DNA from: AC-56 sp963798705
GTDB lineage: Bacteria; Actinomycetota; Thermoleophilia; Solirubrobacterales; 70-9
DNA length: 64,000 nucleotides
Assembly (NCBI GenBank): GCA_963798705.1
Contig: CAWCTW010000003.1
Coordinates: 496,001 to 560,000 of the forward strand
Direction: 5' to 3'
Position 1 is the first letter of the stretch; every line of letters begins with the position of its first letter. Made by a program: the position numbers and the translations under genes. A model generated the notes under the pieces. That model did no database searches and was not told the origin of the DNA. It was given only the letters and a program-made list of their open reading frames with translations. Positions 15,139 through 23,346 of this stretch are shown piece after piece.

Positions 15139-16428
15139 ATGCTGTACGACCGGGCAAGGATCTACGTCGAGGGCGGCGGTGGCGGAAACGGCTGCGTGAG
15201 CTTTCGCCGCGAGGCCCACGTGCCGCGCGGCGGGCCCGACGGCGGTGACGGCGGGCGCGGCGGCGACGTGGTGCTCGAGTGCGATGAGTCGAGGAGGGAC
15301 CTCGTGTCGCTTCACCGCTCGCGGCATTACCGGGCCGGCCGGGGCGGGCACGGGCAGGGCAAGCAGCGACACGGGGCGCGCGGGGAGGATCGGGTGGTGC
15401 TCGTTCCGCCCGGCACCCAGGTCGATGGCCTGGAGGGGCGCCGCTACGACTTCGTCAGGCAGGGGCAGCTTGCCGTGGTCGCGGCGGGCGGTGCCGGCGG
15501 GCACGGCAACAAGCGATTCGCGACCTCGACCCGGCAGGCGCCCCGCTTCGCGGAGCGCGGGCTCGCGGGGGAGTCCGGCTGGATCGAGCTGCGGCTCAAG
15601 CTGCTGGCCGACACGGGACTCGTCGGGCAGCCGAACGGGGGGAAGTCCTCGTTGCTCGGCAGGCTCACCCGGGCCGCTCCCAAGGTGGCCGCGTATCCGT
15701 TCACCACGGTCGAGCCCGTCCTTGGAACCCTCGATTCCGGCGAGCGGCAGCTCGTTCTCGCCGACATCCCGGGTCTGATCGAGGGCGCGGCCGGGGGCGC
15801 TGGGCTGGGACACGAGTTCCTGGCGCACGTCGAGCGCTGCCGCGGCCTGATCCACGTGGTCGACATCGCGGGCGTGGATCCGGCGGGGGCCTATGAGGCG
15901 GTCCGCACCGAGCTCGGCGCCTATGGCACCGGGCTCGAGCTGCTGCCGGAGCTGGTGGTGCTGTCCAAGCGCGACCTCGTGCCCGATCACGACGCGGACG
16001 CGGCGGTTGCAGAATGGAGCGATCGGCTTGGCGGTGACGCACTGGGCGTATTCGCCGTCTCGGCGGTCACAGGCGCCGGTCTGGACGAGCTTCGCCGGGC
16101 GATCTTCGAGTCGGTGCCCTCCGAGCAGCCCGCTGCCCCCGTGTCCGCCGACGAGCCGGAGTTCGAGGCGGAGCACATCACCTACACCCCTGCGGGCGAC
16201 CAGGGATTCGACGTGGAGCGCATCGAGGGCGGCATCTTCGAGATATCCGGCCGCGGGATCGAGATGCTGGTCGCCAGACACGACACCGGAAACGTGGAGG
16301 CGCTGGGATACCTGGAGCAGCGCCTTCGAGAGATCGGCGTGATCGCCGCGCTGCGGCGGGCCGGGTTCGAGGCGGGCGACGAGGTGCGGATCGGGGAAGA
16401 GGCGTTCGAGCTCGACCCGGGCGAGTAG
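15139..16428 (+). CDS. obgE: Obg/CgtA GTPase
   Basis: Ribosome-associated GTPase coupling 50S assembly to growth. The glycine-rich Obg fold starts at the N-terminus (YVEGGGGGNGCVSFRREA). The G domain has G1 as GQPNGGKSS, G3 DIPG and G4 as SKRD. A C-terminal OCT domain follows (FEISGRGIEMLVARHDT). Length of 429 is normal. In many bacteria it directly follows rplU-rpmA; here it is ~2.1 kb downstream. Confidence 0.97.
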   Translation: MLYDRARIYVEGGGGGNGCVSFRREAHVPRGGPDGGDGGRGGDVVLECDESRRDLVSLHRSRHYRAGRGGHGQGKQRHGARGEDRVVLVPPGTQVDGLEGRRYDFVRQGQLAVVAAGGAGGHGNKRFATSTRQAPRFAERGLAGESGWIELRLKLLADTGLVGQPNGGKSSLLGRLTRAAPKVAAYPFTTVEPVLGTLDSGERQLVLADIPGLIEGAAGGAGLGHEFLAHVERCRGLIHVVDIAGVDPAGAYEAVRTELGAYGTGLELLPELVVLSKRDLVPDHDADAAVAEWSDRLGGDALGVFAVSAVTGAGLDELRRAIFESVPSEQPAAPVSADEPEFEAEHITYTPAGDQGFDVERIEGGIFEISGRGIEMLVARHDTGNVEALGYLEQRLREIGVIAALRRAGFEAGDEVRIGEEAFELDPGE

Positions 16429-16454
16429 AGGGCCGCGCCGCGCGGGCGCGAACC

Positions 16455-16460
16455 TACACT
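16455..16460 (+). promoter_or_regulatory. Candidate -10 hexamer for proB
   Basis: TACACT ends 9 nt before the proB ATG (16470), predicting a leaderless or nearly leaderless mRNA. Confidence 0.4.
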
Positions 16461-16469
16461 TCGCACGCC

Positions 16470-17558
16470 ATGACCGTGGTCGCCAAGCTCGGATCCTCGA
16501 TCGTCGCGGACGACGGCGGCGCCCTGCGTTCCGGAGTGCTGGACAGCGTGTGCGCTCAGGTCGCCGAGCTCCATCACGCGGGCGAGAACGTCGTGCTGGT
16601 CACCTCCGGCGCGATCGCCCGCGGGATGCGCCTCATGGAGCTGGATCGGCGGCCGAGCTCCATCGACGAGATGCAGGCCGCCTCCGCGGTGGGGCAGGGC
16701 TCGCTCTTCCGCGCCTACGAGGAGCGCCTGGCCGCCGGCGACGTGCACGCGGCGCAGGTGCTCCTGACCTCGTTCGACATGTCCGCCCGCATGCACTACC
16801 TGAACGCCCGCCAGACGCTGCGGCGGCTGCTCGACTGGCGCGCCGTGCCGGTGATCAACGAGAACGACACGACGGCGACCGACGAGATCACGTTCGGCGA
16901 CAACGACTTCCTGTCGGCGCAGGTCGCGATCCTCCTCGAGGCCCGCCTGCTCGTCCTGCTCACCGACACCGCCGGCCTCCACACGGCCGACCCGCGCCTG
17001 CAACCGGACGCGGAGCTGGTGGAGGAGGTGACGTCGTTCGGCGAGCTCGGGGGCTATGAGATCGGCGATCGCACCTCCGCATTCGGGTCAGGCGGGATGC
17101 GCAGCAAGGTCGCCGCCGCCGAGATGGCGAGCGCCGCGGGAATCGCCGTCGTGGTGTGCGACGGCACGCGGGCGGGAAGCTTTCTCGGCGCCGCGCGGGG
17201 CGAGCGGGTGGGAACGCGGTTCGCATCGCATCCGGAGCGGACGCCGAGCTTCAAGCTGTGGCTGCGCTACGCCAAGCCCAGTCAGGGGAGGATCGTGGTG
17301 GACGCGGGGGCGGCGCGGGTGCTGCGCGAGCGCGGCTCCAGCCTCCTGCCGGTGGGCGTGACGGGCGTCGAGGGGGAGTTCGCGGCCGGCGACGCGGTCG
17401 AGGTGGTCTGCGACGGCGACGTGGTCGGCAAGGGGATCGTCAACTACTCGGCGACCGAGCTGGCCCGGATCAAGGGCATGAAGTCGATCGAGGTCGCGGA
17501 CCGCATCCCGGACGCCTCCGAGGAGGCGGTCCATCGCAACTACTTCGTGCTCACCTGA
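16470..17558 (+). CDS. proB: Glutamate 5-kinase
   Basis: First step of proline biosynthesis: glutamate to glutamyl-5-phosphate. The amino-acid kinase domain is visible (VAKLGSSIV, VLVTSGAIARGMRL, INENDTTATDEITFGDND), with a C-terminal PUA domain (RIVVDAGAARVLRERGSSLLPVG in two parts). Length of 362 is typical. The TGA stop overlaps by 8 bp the stop of the convergent carboxymuconolactone decarboxylase-like gene, so proB and proA are separated by a minus-strand gene although they act in sequence. Confidence 0.97.
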   Translation: MTVVAKLGSSIVADDGGALRSGVLDSVCAQVAELHHAGENVVLVTSGAIARGMRLMELDRRPSSIDEMQAASAVGQGSLFRAYEERLAAGDVHAAQVLLTSFDMSARMHYLNARQTLRRLLDWRAVPVINENDTTATDEITFGDNDFLSAQVAILLEARLLVLLTDTAGLHTADPRLQPDAELVEEVTSFGELGGYEIGDRTSAFGSGGMRSKVAAAEMASAAGIAVVVCDGTRAGSFLGAARGERVGTRFASHPERTPSFKLWLRYAKPSQGRIVVDAGAARVLRERGSSLLPVGVTGVEGEFAAGDAVEVVCDGDVVGKGIVNYSATELARIKGMKSIEVADRIPDASEEAVHRNYFVLT

Positions 17559-18132
17559 GGCTCTGGGGGAGGTCCTCGGGCAGCGGCTCGAGCCCCGCGT
17601 CCAGCTCGACGCCCAGGGAGTTCACCGCGAACGCGACCATGTGGTACTGGCCGATCAGCATGGTGGCCTCGATCAGCTGCTTCCCGTCGTAGCCTTCGGC
17701 GAGCGCGTCCCACGTCGAGTCCGAGATCCGCGCCTCGTCGTGCAGCTCGTCCACCGCCCGCAGCAGCGTCGCCTCCGCCTCGGTCCAGCCTGCCGCCTCG
17801 GGACCCTCGACGATCCGGTCGATCGCGTCGCGCTCGATCCCCATCCGAAGCGAGACGCGGACGTGCTGTCCCCACTCGTACGAGGAGCGGCAGCGCACCG
17901 CGGTCCGGAGGATCATCAGCTCACGATCGCGCGGCGGGAGGGTGCCGCCGACCAGCAGGTACCCGCCGAACCGAAGCCAGCTGCGAAACAGGTCAGGATG
18001 GCGTGCCAGCGTACGGAAGATGTTGTACTCGCCGATCGGAGCGTCGGCGCCGGGCGGAAGGGAGTTGAGGATCTCGGCGATGTCGCCCTGCCATTCGCTC
18101 TCCGGCAGGGGATCGATTCGTGGCGGGGTCAT
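17551..18132 (-). CDS. Carboxymuconolactone decarboxylase / AhpD-like family protein
   Basis: All-helical AhpD-like fold, about 193 residues. The ILRTAVRCRSSYEWGQHVRV segment resembles the family's conserved helix, with a single Cys (RCRSSYEWGQH) in place of the AhpD CxxC. A peroxidase-coupled disulfide role is therefore less likely, and this resembles the CMD-domain proteins of unknown substrate common in actinobacteria. The start at 18132 (ATG, MTPPRIDPLPE) is preferred over the longer frame from 18243 because a minus-strand TAGAGT lies 7 nt upstream. It sits between proB and proA and overlaps proB's stop. Confidence 0.8.
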   Translation of the reverse strand: MTPPRIDPLPESEWQGDIAEILNSLPPGADAPIGEYNIFRTLARHPDLFRSWLRFGGYLLVGGTLPPRDRELMILRTAVRCRSSYEWGQHVRVSLRMGIERDAIDRIVEGPEAAGWTEAEATLLRAVDELHDEARISDSTWDALAEGYDGKQLIEATMLIGQYHMVAFAVNSLGVELDAGLEPLPEDLPQSLR

Positions 18133-18139
18133 GGTCCCG

Positions 18140-18145
18140 ACTCTA
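18140..18145 (-). promoter_or_regulatory. Candidate -10 hexamer for the AhpD-like gene
   Basis: On the minus strand TAGAGT ends 7 nt before the ATG at 18132, supporting that start and a leaderless transcript. Confidence 0.4.
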
Positions 18146-18602
18146 CGGCCATCGCAGCCATCGGCGCCTTGGTGCGTGTCCCGTTCGGTCAGATGACCTG
18201 CTCGCCCACCTGGCTTCGCCCCGGCGTTGATGGGCGTTGCCACCTACGGCCGAGTGCGGAGCTAGACCGCGTATGGCGGCTCACCCCGCACTCGTGGGCC
18301 ATCCGAGACCACTTGACGTTGTTTGCGTCCCGAGAGCTGGCAGGTCACGAGCGCGAGGGCGACCCGGGTGCCGTCGTCGACAGCCGCCCTCACCGCGCAG
18401 AGGCAGAGGCCGGTGGCACCACTGCGCAACACGCGCGCGTCGGCGGTCACGCCCTGGCCGCGAGCGGGAGCCGGGAAGTCGACGGTGCTTCCCACGGTTG
18501 CCGCCCTCGGGCCAGCCTCGTGCGAGCGCGGTGCCGTCGGCCGGCGGAGCCCTCGGTCTCTGGGTGTCTTTGCTCCGCCATTTTGGGGTGAGGCCCGCAA
18601 GC
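18146..18602. other. Gene-free stretch between the AhpD-like gene and proA
   Basis: No convincing gene. On the minus strand an open frame lacking a start (about 18262-18600) encodes GATGLCLCAVRAAVDDGTRV followed shortly by TC, loosely reminiscent of a ricin-type beta-trefoil repeat (GLCLD...DGT.V.L..C). It is low confidence and at best a decayed fragment. No tRNA, hairpin family member or repeat was seen here. Confidence 0.25.
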
Positions 18603-18608
18603 TACCCT
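18603..18608 (+). promoter_or_regulatory. Candidate -10 hexamer for leaderless proA
   Basis: TACCCT ends 7 nt before ATG 18616. It supports that start over the upstream TTG 18610, which would leave only 1 nt. Confidence 0.4.
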
Positions 18609-18615
18609 GTTGCGC

Positions 18616-19881
18616 ATGGCCACCGCCACCCGTACGGTTTCCGAGGCTTGCGAGTCCGCCAAGCGGGCTTCGCACGAGCTCGCCATCGCCAGCGCCGAAG
18701 CGAAGGACGCCGTGCTGTGGAGGCTCGCCGAGCTGCTGGACGCCCGGAGCGACGCGATCCTCGAGGCCAATGCGGACGATCTCGCCGACGAGCGTGCCGC
18801 CGGCCTCCCGCCCGCGCTTCGGGATCGCCTGATGCTCGACGAGGCGCGCGTCGCGGCGATGGCCGAGGGGGTGCGGGCGATCGCCGCGCTGCCGGACCCC
18901 GTGGGCGAGCTGCTCGACGAGCGGGCGCTGGAGAGCGGCCTCGAGCTGCGCAAGGTTCGTGTGCCGCTGGGCGTGATTGCCGTCGTGTATGAGGCCCGTC
19001 CGAACGTGACCGTGGACTGCGCGGCCCTGACGTTGAAGAGCGGCAACGCGATCGTGCTCCGCGGCTCGAGCTACGCGGCCCGATCCAACGCGGCGCTCGC
19101 CGCGGTGGTGCGCGAGGCGATCGTCGACGGCGGGCTGCCCGAGGCGGCGGTGGAGCTCCTCGCGAGCGGAGACCGGGGCGAGCTCAGCGAGCTCGCGACG
19201 GCGGACGCCCTGGTGGACCTGATCATCCCCCGCGGCGGCGAGGGGCTGAAGGAGGCGCTCAAGTCGGGGGCCACGGTGCCGGTGATGTACGCCGCCGCCG
19301 GCAACTGCCACGTATACGTCCACGAGGACGCCGACCTGGAGATGGCGCGCCGGGTGGCCTTCAATGCCAAAGTGCAGCGGCCGGGGGTCTGCAACTCGGC
19401 GGAGACGCTCCTGGTGAGCACCTCCGTGGCCGACCGCTTCCTGCCCGCGATCCTGGCCGACCTGCGGGACGCCGGAGTGGAGCTGATGGGCGACGAGCGC
19501 ACGCGAGCCGCCGCGGGCGACTCAGCCGTCGCCGAGGCGACGGACGAGGATTGGGATACCGAGTACCTCGACATGAGGATGGCCGTCGGGGTGGTCGATT
19601 CACTCGACGAGGCGATCGCTCACGTGAACCGGCACGGGACCGGGCACTCGGAGGCGATCGTCACGTCCTCCGAGGACGCCGCGAGGGTGTTCACGGATCG
19701 CGTGGACGCGGCGGTCGTGTATGTCAACGCGTCCACCCGCTTCACGGACGGGTTCGAGTTCGGCATGGGGGCCGAGATCGGCAATTCGACTCAGAAGCTG
19801 CATGCTCGGGGGCCGATCGGCCTGCGCGAGCTGACCACCTTCAAGTACATCATGCACGGCGACGGCCAGATCAGGGCTTGA
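18616..19881 (+). CDS. proA: Gamma-glutamyl phosphate reductase
   Basis: Second step of proline biosynthesis, NADPH-dependent reduction of glutamyl-5-phosphate to the semialdehyde. Aldehyde-dehydrogenase fold with VPLGVIAVVYEARPNVTVD, LKSGNAIVLRGSSYA, IPRGGEGL and the catalytic cysteine in RPGVCNSAETLLV. 421 residues, normal. The C-terminal FGMGAEIGNSTQKLHARGP is intact. nadD lies in the same reading frame just after the TGA. Confidence 0.97.
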   Translation: MATATRTVSEACESAKRASHELAIASAEAKDAVLWRLAELLDARSDAILEANADDLADERAAGLPPALRDRLMLDEARVAAMAEGVRAIAALPDPVGELLDERALESGLELRKVRVPLGVIAVVYEARPNVTVDCAALTLKSGNAIVLRGSSYAARSNAALAAVVREAIVDGGLPEAAVELLASGDRGELSELATADALVDLIIPRGGEGLKEALKSGATVPVMYAAAGNCHVYVHEDADLEMARRVAFNAKVQRPGVCNSAETLLVSTSVADRFLPAILADLRDAGVELMGDERTRAAAGDSAVAEATDEDWDTEYLDMRMAVGVVDSLDEAIAHVNRHGTGHSEAIVTSSEDAARVFTDRVDAAVVYVNASTRFTDGFEFGMGAEIGNSTQKLHARGPIGLRELTTFKYIMHGDGQIRA

Positions 19882-19919
19882 CGGGCTGCCGACAGCCAGC
19901 GCCGACGCGTAGGAGCGGG

Positions 19920-19925
19920 TAAGGT
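19920..19925 (+). promoter_or_regulatory. Candidate -10 hexamer for nadD
   Basis: TAAGGT, the same hexamer as before pfk, ends 7 nt before GTC 19933. By analogy with other genes here it would place the transcript start at that codon. Confidence 0.35.
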
Positions 19926-19932
19926 CGCCGCG

Positions 19933-20523
19933 GTCGGCGTTCTCGGGGGCGCGTTCAACCCGCCGCACATCGGGCATCTGGTGCTCGCTCAGGAGGCGGC
20001 GTTCCAGCTCGGCTTGGATGAGATCCTCCTGGTCCCCGTCGGCAGCTCCCCGTACAAGCGCATCGATCCGGAGCCCGGAGCCGAAGTGAGGCTGCGGATG
20101 GCCCGGCTGGCCGCGGACACCGATCCGGTGGTCGAGGCGTCCGATGTGGAGACGGCTCGCGAAGGACCGTCATTCAGCTTTCGTACCCTGGAGTTGATGA
20201 CCGACGCGCGACCCGGGGACGAGCTCGTATTCCTGATGGGCGCCGACGTCGCAGCGGGGCTCGAGAGCTGGCGGGAGCCCGAGCGGGTGCTGGAGCTGGC
20301 GCGGGTCGGGATCGCGGCGCGTCCAGGCACGGCAATCGAGGAGGCGGAGGCCGCGGTCGAGCGCCTGGGCGGGTCAAAGCGGGCCGAGGTCGTGCGGATG
20401 CCGGAGATCGGCGTCTCGTCGACCGGCATCCGGAGGCGAGTCGCCGCGGGCCGTCCGATCCGGCACCTGGTGCCGGACGGCGTCGCCGAGCTCATCGCCG
20501 AGCAGGGGTTGTACGGGGAGTGA
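19933..20523 (+). CDS. nadD: Nicotinate-mononucleotide adenylyltransferase, start codon unclear
   Basis: Adenylates NaMN in NAD synthesis. The nucleotidyltransferase motif GVLGGAFNPPHIGHLVLAQE lies at the extreme N-terminus and VSSTGIRRRVAAGRPI near the C-terminus; length is ~196. The frame is the same as proA and open from the proA stop (19879-19881), but no ATG, GTG, TTG or CTG occurs before GTG 19981, which would delete the catalytic GGxFNPxHxGH motif. GTC 19933 is placed as a provisional start because a -10-like TAAGGT lies 7 nt upstream and the next residues begin the motif. Non-standard initiation, a base error, or a lost start are all possible. The stop overlaps rsfS (GTGA). Confidence 0.85.
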   Translation, partial: VGVLGGAFNPPHIGHLVLAQEAAFQLGLDEILLVPVGSSPYKRIDPEPGAEVRLRMARLAADTDPVVEASDVETAREGPSFSFRTLELMTDARPGDELVFLMGADVAAGLESWREPERVLELARVGIAARPGTAIEEAEAAVERLGGSKRAEVVRMPEIGVSSTGIRRRVAAGRPIRHLVPDGVAELIAEQGLYGE

Positions 20524-20921
20524 GGCCGGCGCCGCAGCGAAAGCCCGATCGGGTCGACTCCGAGCGGATGGCGCGGCTGCTTGCCGAGATCGCCGACGCC
20601 AAGAAGGCGGAGGATCTGCTCGCCCTCGACGTGCGCTCGCTGGTCGGGTACACGGACTTCCTCGTGGTCTGCACGGCTCGCAACGACCGCCAGGCCAAGG
20701 CCATCCACGACGAGGTGCACCTGCGCCTCAAGCGCGAGCACGGATTGCTCCCGGCGGCGGTCGAGGGTGAGGCGGACGGTGGGTGGGTCCTCATGGATTA
20801 CCTGGACTGTGTGCTGCACGTGTTCGTGCCCGAGCTTCGCGAGCGCTACCGGCTGGACGTGCTCTGGGCCGAGGCGCCGCGGCTGGAGCTCGAGCTCCAG
20901 GAGCTTCGCGACAGCGCGTAG
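20520..20921 (+). CDS. rsfS: Ribosomal silencing factor RsfS
   Basis: Binds L14 and blocks subunit joining under starvation. Family motifs are KKAEDLLALDVRSLVGYTDF, VCTARNDRQAKAIHDEV, GWVLMDYLDCVLHVF and the ERYRLDVLW ending. 133 residues with a ~15-residue polar N-terminal extension. The GTG start overlaps the nadD stop, the usual nadD-rsfS pairing. The last 76 nt are overlapped on the opposite strand by the 3' end of a GNAT gene. Confidence 0.95.
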   Translation: MRPAPQRKPDRVDSERMARLLAEIADAKKAEDLLALDVRSLVGYTDFLVVCTARNDRQAKAIHDEVHLRLKREHGLLPAAVEGEADGGWVLMDYLDCVLHVFVPELRERYRLDVLWAEAPRLELELQELRDSA

Positions 20922-21430
20922 ACGTCGAGCGGCTCGCCCAGGTCAGGCGGCGTCGCCTCTCCTTCCCGGTCCATGCCGAGCCGGATGGCGACCGCCCGCG
21001 AGCGGTCGTTCGCCGGATGGATGAGGCTGATCACGCGGTCGCGGTCGAGGTGCGTGAAGGCGGCGTCGATCGCCGCCACCGCGCCCTCGGTCGCGAGGCC
21101 CATTCCCCAAAGCGAGGGGCGAAGCGTCCAGCCGATCTCGACCTCGCCGGCCAGCTCGGGGACGAAGGTGGGGTGGGACGCCCCGATCCAGCCGGCGGGC
21201 TGCGGATCGTCGTGCGTGGTGACGGCCCACAACCCGAAGCCGTTCACCTCCCAGTGGCGGAGGTGCCGGTCGAGCATGGCGCGCCACTGACTCGGATCGA
21301 AGGAGCGGTTGGGCTGCAGAGACCGCCAGACCTCGGGCTCCCGCCAGACCGCCTCCATCGCTGAGGCATCGGCGGGTACCCAGCGGCGCAGCAGGAGGCG
21401 ATCCGTCTCGACCCGCTCGGGGTATCGCAT
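20846..21430 (-). CDS. GNAT-family N-acetyltransferase (RimJ/RimL type)
   Basis: Acetyl-CoA-dependent acyltransferase of unknown substrate. The RimJ/RimL layout is clear: RVETDRLLLRRWVPADA at the N-terminus, WIGASHPTF, EIGWTLRPSLWGMGLATEGA (acetyl-CoA loop) and VISLIHPANDRSRAVAIRLG. ATG 21430 is preferred: GGGAGG lies 8 nt upstream on the minus strand, and the longer frame adds an unrelated leader. The final ~25 residues (SRSSWSSSSSRGASAQSTSSR) are antisense to rsfS and Ser-rich, so the functional domain ends before the overlap. Confidence 0.85.
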   Translation of the reverse strand: MRYPERVETDRLLLRRWVPADASAMEAVWREPEVWRSLQPNRSFDPSQWRAMLDRHLRHWEVNGFGLWAVTTHDDPQPAGWIGASHPTFVPELAGEVEIGWTLRPSLWGMGLATEGAVAAIDAAFTHLDRDRVISLIHPANDRSRAVAIRLGMDREGEATPPDLGEPLDVYALSRSSWSSSSSRGASAQSTSSR

Positions 21431-21497
21431 GCGGCGATCCTCCCAATTCCGGTGGCGGTCGCGTCCGTCCGACCGCCCACCTAGGTTTGGCGGCATC

Positions 21498-22250
21498 GTG
21501 AGTGCTCATCCCACCGAGCACCGCAGTGGCCGCCGCCGCTTCCGCCTCTTCCGGAGGTGCATGTTCGGCTACCACCCGTATGCGGTGCACGACGCGATCG
21601 AGGCGCGCGACGTTGCCATCCAGGAGCGGGATTCGGCGCTGCTCGAGGCGACGGAAAGGGTGGCCGCCGCGGAGGCGCAGGTGGGGGCGGAGAGGACGCG
21701 GTTGCAGGCGCGGCGAGCGGAGGCCGCCTGGGCGGCGCAGCGACTGCAGGAGCTTGAGCTGGTCTCGGCGCGGCTGGCCACCATGGTGGTCGATCGCGAC
21801 AAGGAGCTGCGCCGCCTGCGATCGGAGCTTCAGGCTGCGCTGCAGCGAGACGACGAGGGTCTGCGGGCGCTGATTTCGATGTCCGACGATCTGGCGAGGG
21901 TTCGCCGTCAGGCAGGAGCCCAGGCGACGCGGATCCGGTTGCGGGCGCTTCGGGAGGCGGCGGAGGTCGCCGAGCGAATCGCCGCCCTGGAGCGCGGCGA
22001 GGGCGGTGCCGGCGAGAGGCTCATGCCCCTTCTGGGGGAGGCGATCGAGCGCGTGGGGGTCGAGGTGGACGCCGAGGAGGAGGAGGAGTGGCGAGGCGAG
22101 TGGCGGCGAACGGGCACGTCGCACGCGAGGCGGGCGAGCTGTTCGACGGCCTGGTGGAGGTCGACGTGGGCCCCCTCAACGACTTCTCCCAGCTCGTGGG
22201 CTTCGAGGACGCGGCGAACGCGATCGGTGCGACGTCGGAGATCTCCGTGA
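21498..22250 (+). CDS. Coiled-coil (DivIVA-like) protein; 3' end overlaps the next ORF
   Basis: From GTG 21498 the protein has a basic N-terminus and a short motif MFGYHPYAVHDAIEARD, reminiscent of the DivIVA N-terminal signature. A long Ala/Glu/Arg/Leu coiled coil follows (about residues 40-175) and then an acidic patch (VEVDAEEEEEW). After ~200 residues the frame continues ~50 codons (RTGTSHARRASCSTAWW...) of poor-quality Arg/Ser/Trp sequence that is simply the +1 reading of the downstream ORF. The real product may stop near the acidic patch, or a frameshift may join it to the next domain. ATG 21561 is an alternative start. Confidence 0.6.
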   Translation: MSAHPTEHRSGRRRFRLFRRCMFGYHPYAVHDAIEARDVAIQERDSALLEATERVAAAEAQVGAERTRLQARRAEAAWAAQRLQELELVSARLATMVVDRDKELRRLRSELQAALQRDDEGLRALISMSDDLARVRRQAGAQATRIRLRALREAAEVAERIAALERGEGGAGERLMPLLGEAIERVGVEVDAEEEEEWRGEWRRTGTSHARRASCSTAWWRSTWAPSTTSPSSWASRTRRTRSVRRRRSP

Positions 22251-22396
22251 AGCGGTTCACGCAGGGGAGGGCGACGCTCGCGATGCGGTTCAAGCAACCG
22301 GTCGAGCTCCTGCGGGAGCTCGAGGAGCGGGCGCCGTTCGACTTCAGGGTGCGGGACACACGGTCGGACCGGGTCGTTCTGGACCTCGACGACTAG
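22088..22396 (+). CDS. Small alpha/beta domain protein, possibly the C-terminal part of the coiled-coil gene
   Basis: A 102-residue ORF from GTG 22088. Its sequence alternates beta strands and helices (LVEVDVGPLNDFSQLVGFED, ISVKRFTQGRATLAMRF, PVELLRELEERAPFDFRV, VVLDL), with the look of a small ferredoxin-like or SPOR/HMA-like sensory fold. The pattern is my structural reading, not a database match. It overlaps the coiled-coil ORF by 163 nt in another frame. Its codon pattern is normal where the upstream frame becomes low quality, so this is the coding frame in the overlap. Confidence 0.6.
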   Translation: MARRVAANGHVAREAGELFDGLVEVDVGPLNDFSQLVGFEDAANAIGATSEISVKRFTQGRATLAMRFKQPVELLRELEERAPFDFRVRDTRSDRVVLDLDD

Positions 22397-22437
22397 GGAG
22401 ACCTCGGCGCGGGCGTCCACGGGACTGGCGTCGCGGA

Positions 22438-22443
22438 TATCGT
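22438..22443 (+). promoter_or_regulatory. Candidate -10 hexamer for the alpha/beta hydrolase
   Basis: TATCGT ends 6 nt before GTG 22450. Confidence 0.35.
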
Positions 22444-22449
22444 TGGCGG

Positions 22450-23337
22450 GTGGAATCGACGGCCTCGGTGAACGGGGTGGAGATCGCCTACGAGACGTTC
22501 GGGGACGATGCCGATCCGACGGTGCTCCTGATCATGGGCCTGGGCGTCCAGATGCTGGGCTGGGATGAGGAGCTCTGTCGGATGATCGCGGCGCGCGGAT
22601 ACCGGGTCGTGCGGTTCGACAACCGGGACACGGGGCACTCCACGAAGGTGGACGGTGGGTCCCCCGATGTGATGGCCGCGATCGCGGGGGACGGGAGCGG
22701 CGCAAGCTACACGCTCGACGACATGGCCCGGGACTCGGTTGGATTGCTCGGCGAGCTCGGGGCGGAGGCGGCGCACCTGGTGGGGGCGTCGTTGGGCGGG
22801 ATGATCAGCCAGACCGTGGCGATTCGGCATCCGGAGCGGGTGCTCTCGCTCACGTCGATCATGTCGACGACCGGCGATCGTGCGGTCGGGCAGCCGCATC
22901 CCGAGGCGATCCCGGCGCTGCTGACCCGTCCGCCCGCGGACCGTGATGGGTTCGTCGACTTCGTGGTGGGGGCGTGGAAGGTGATCGGCTCGCCCGGCAT
23001 CGACGTCGACGAGGACGCTCTTCGGGCGCGGGCGGGGGCGAGCTACGACCGCGGGATCTTCCCGGATGGGACGGCCCGTCAGCTGGTGGCGATCATCGCG
23101 TCGGGCGACCGGACGGACGCGCTGCGGCGGCTGGACGTGCCGGCGACCGTCGTCCACGGGACCGACGACATCCTCATCGACGTCTCGGGGGGAAAGGCAA
23201 CCGCGGCCGCGATTCCGGATGCGCGCCTGGAGCTGATCGAGGGGATGGGCCACGACCTGCCGCGCCAGCTGTGGCCGCGCTTCACGGACGTGATCGTCGA
23301 TACGGCGGAGCGGGCCACGGCGCCGGCGGCGGGCTGA
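22450..23337 (+). CDS. Alpha/beta-fold hydrolase
   Basis: A 295-residue esterase-like enzyme. The oxyanion region is in LLIMGLGVQMLGWDEE, the nucleophile elbow is GASLGGM (Ser), the acid is Asp in VVHGTDDILI and the catalytic His is in EGMGHDLP. The order and spacing match the epoxide hydrolase/esterase branch of the superfamily; the natural substrate cannot be read. The GTG start is supported by a -10-like hexamer and by the following strand (VNGVEIAYETFGDDADP). It is monocistronic by context. Confidence 0.88.
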   Translation: MESTASVNGVEIAYETFGDDADPTVLLIMGLGVQMLGWDEELCRMIAARGYRVVRFDNRDTGHSTKVDGGSPDVMAAIAGDGSGASYTLDDMARDSVGLLGELGAEAAHLVGASLGGMISQTVAIRHPERVLSLTSIMSTTGDRAVGQPHPEAIPALLTRPPADRDGFVDFVVGAWKVIGSPGIDVDEDALRARAGASYDRGIFPDGTARQLVAIIASGDRTDALRRLDVPATVVHGTDDILIDVSGGKATAAAIPDARLELIEGMGHDLPRQLWPRFTDVIVDTAERATAPAAG

Positions 23338-23346
23338 CGCCCAGCG

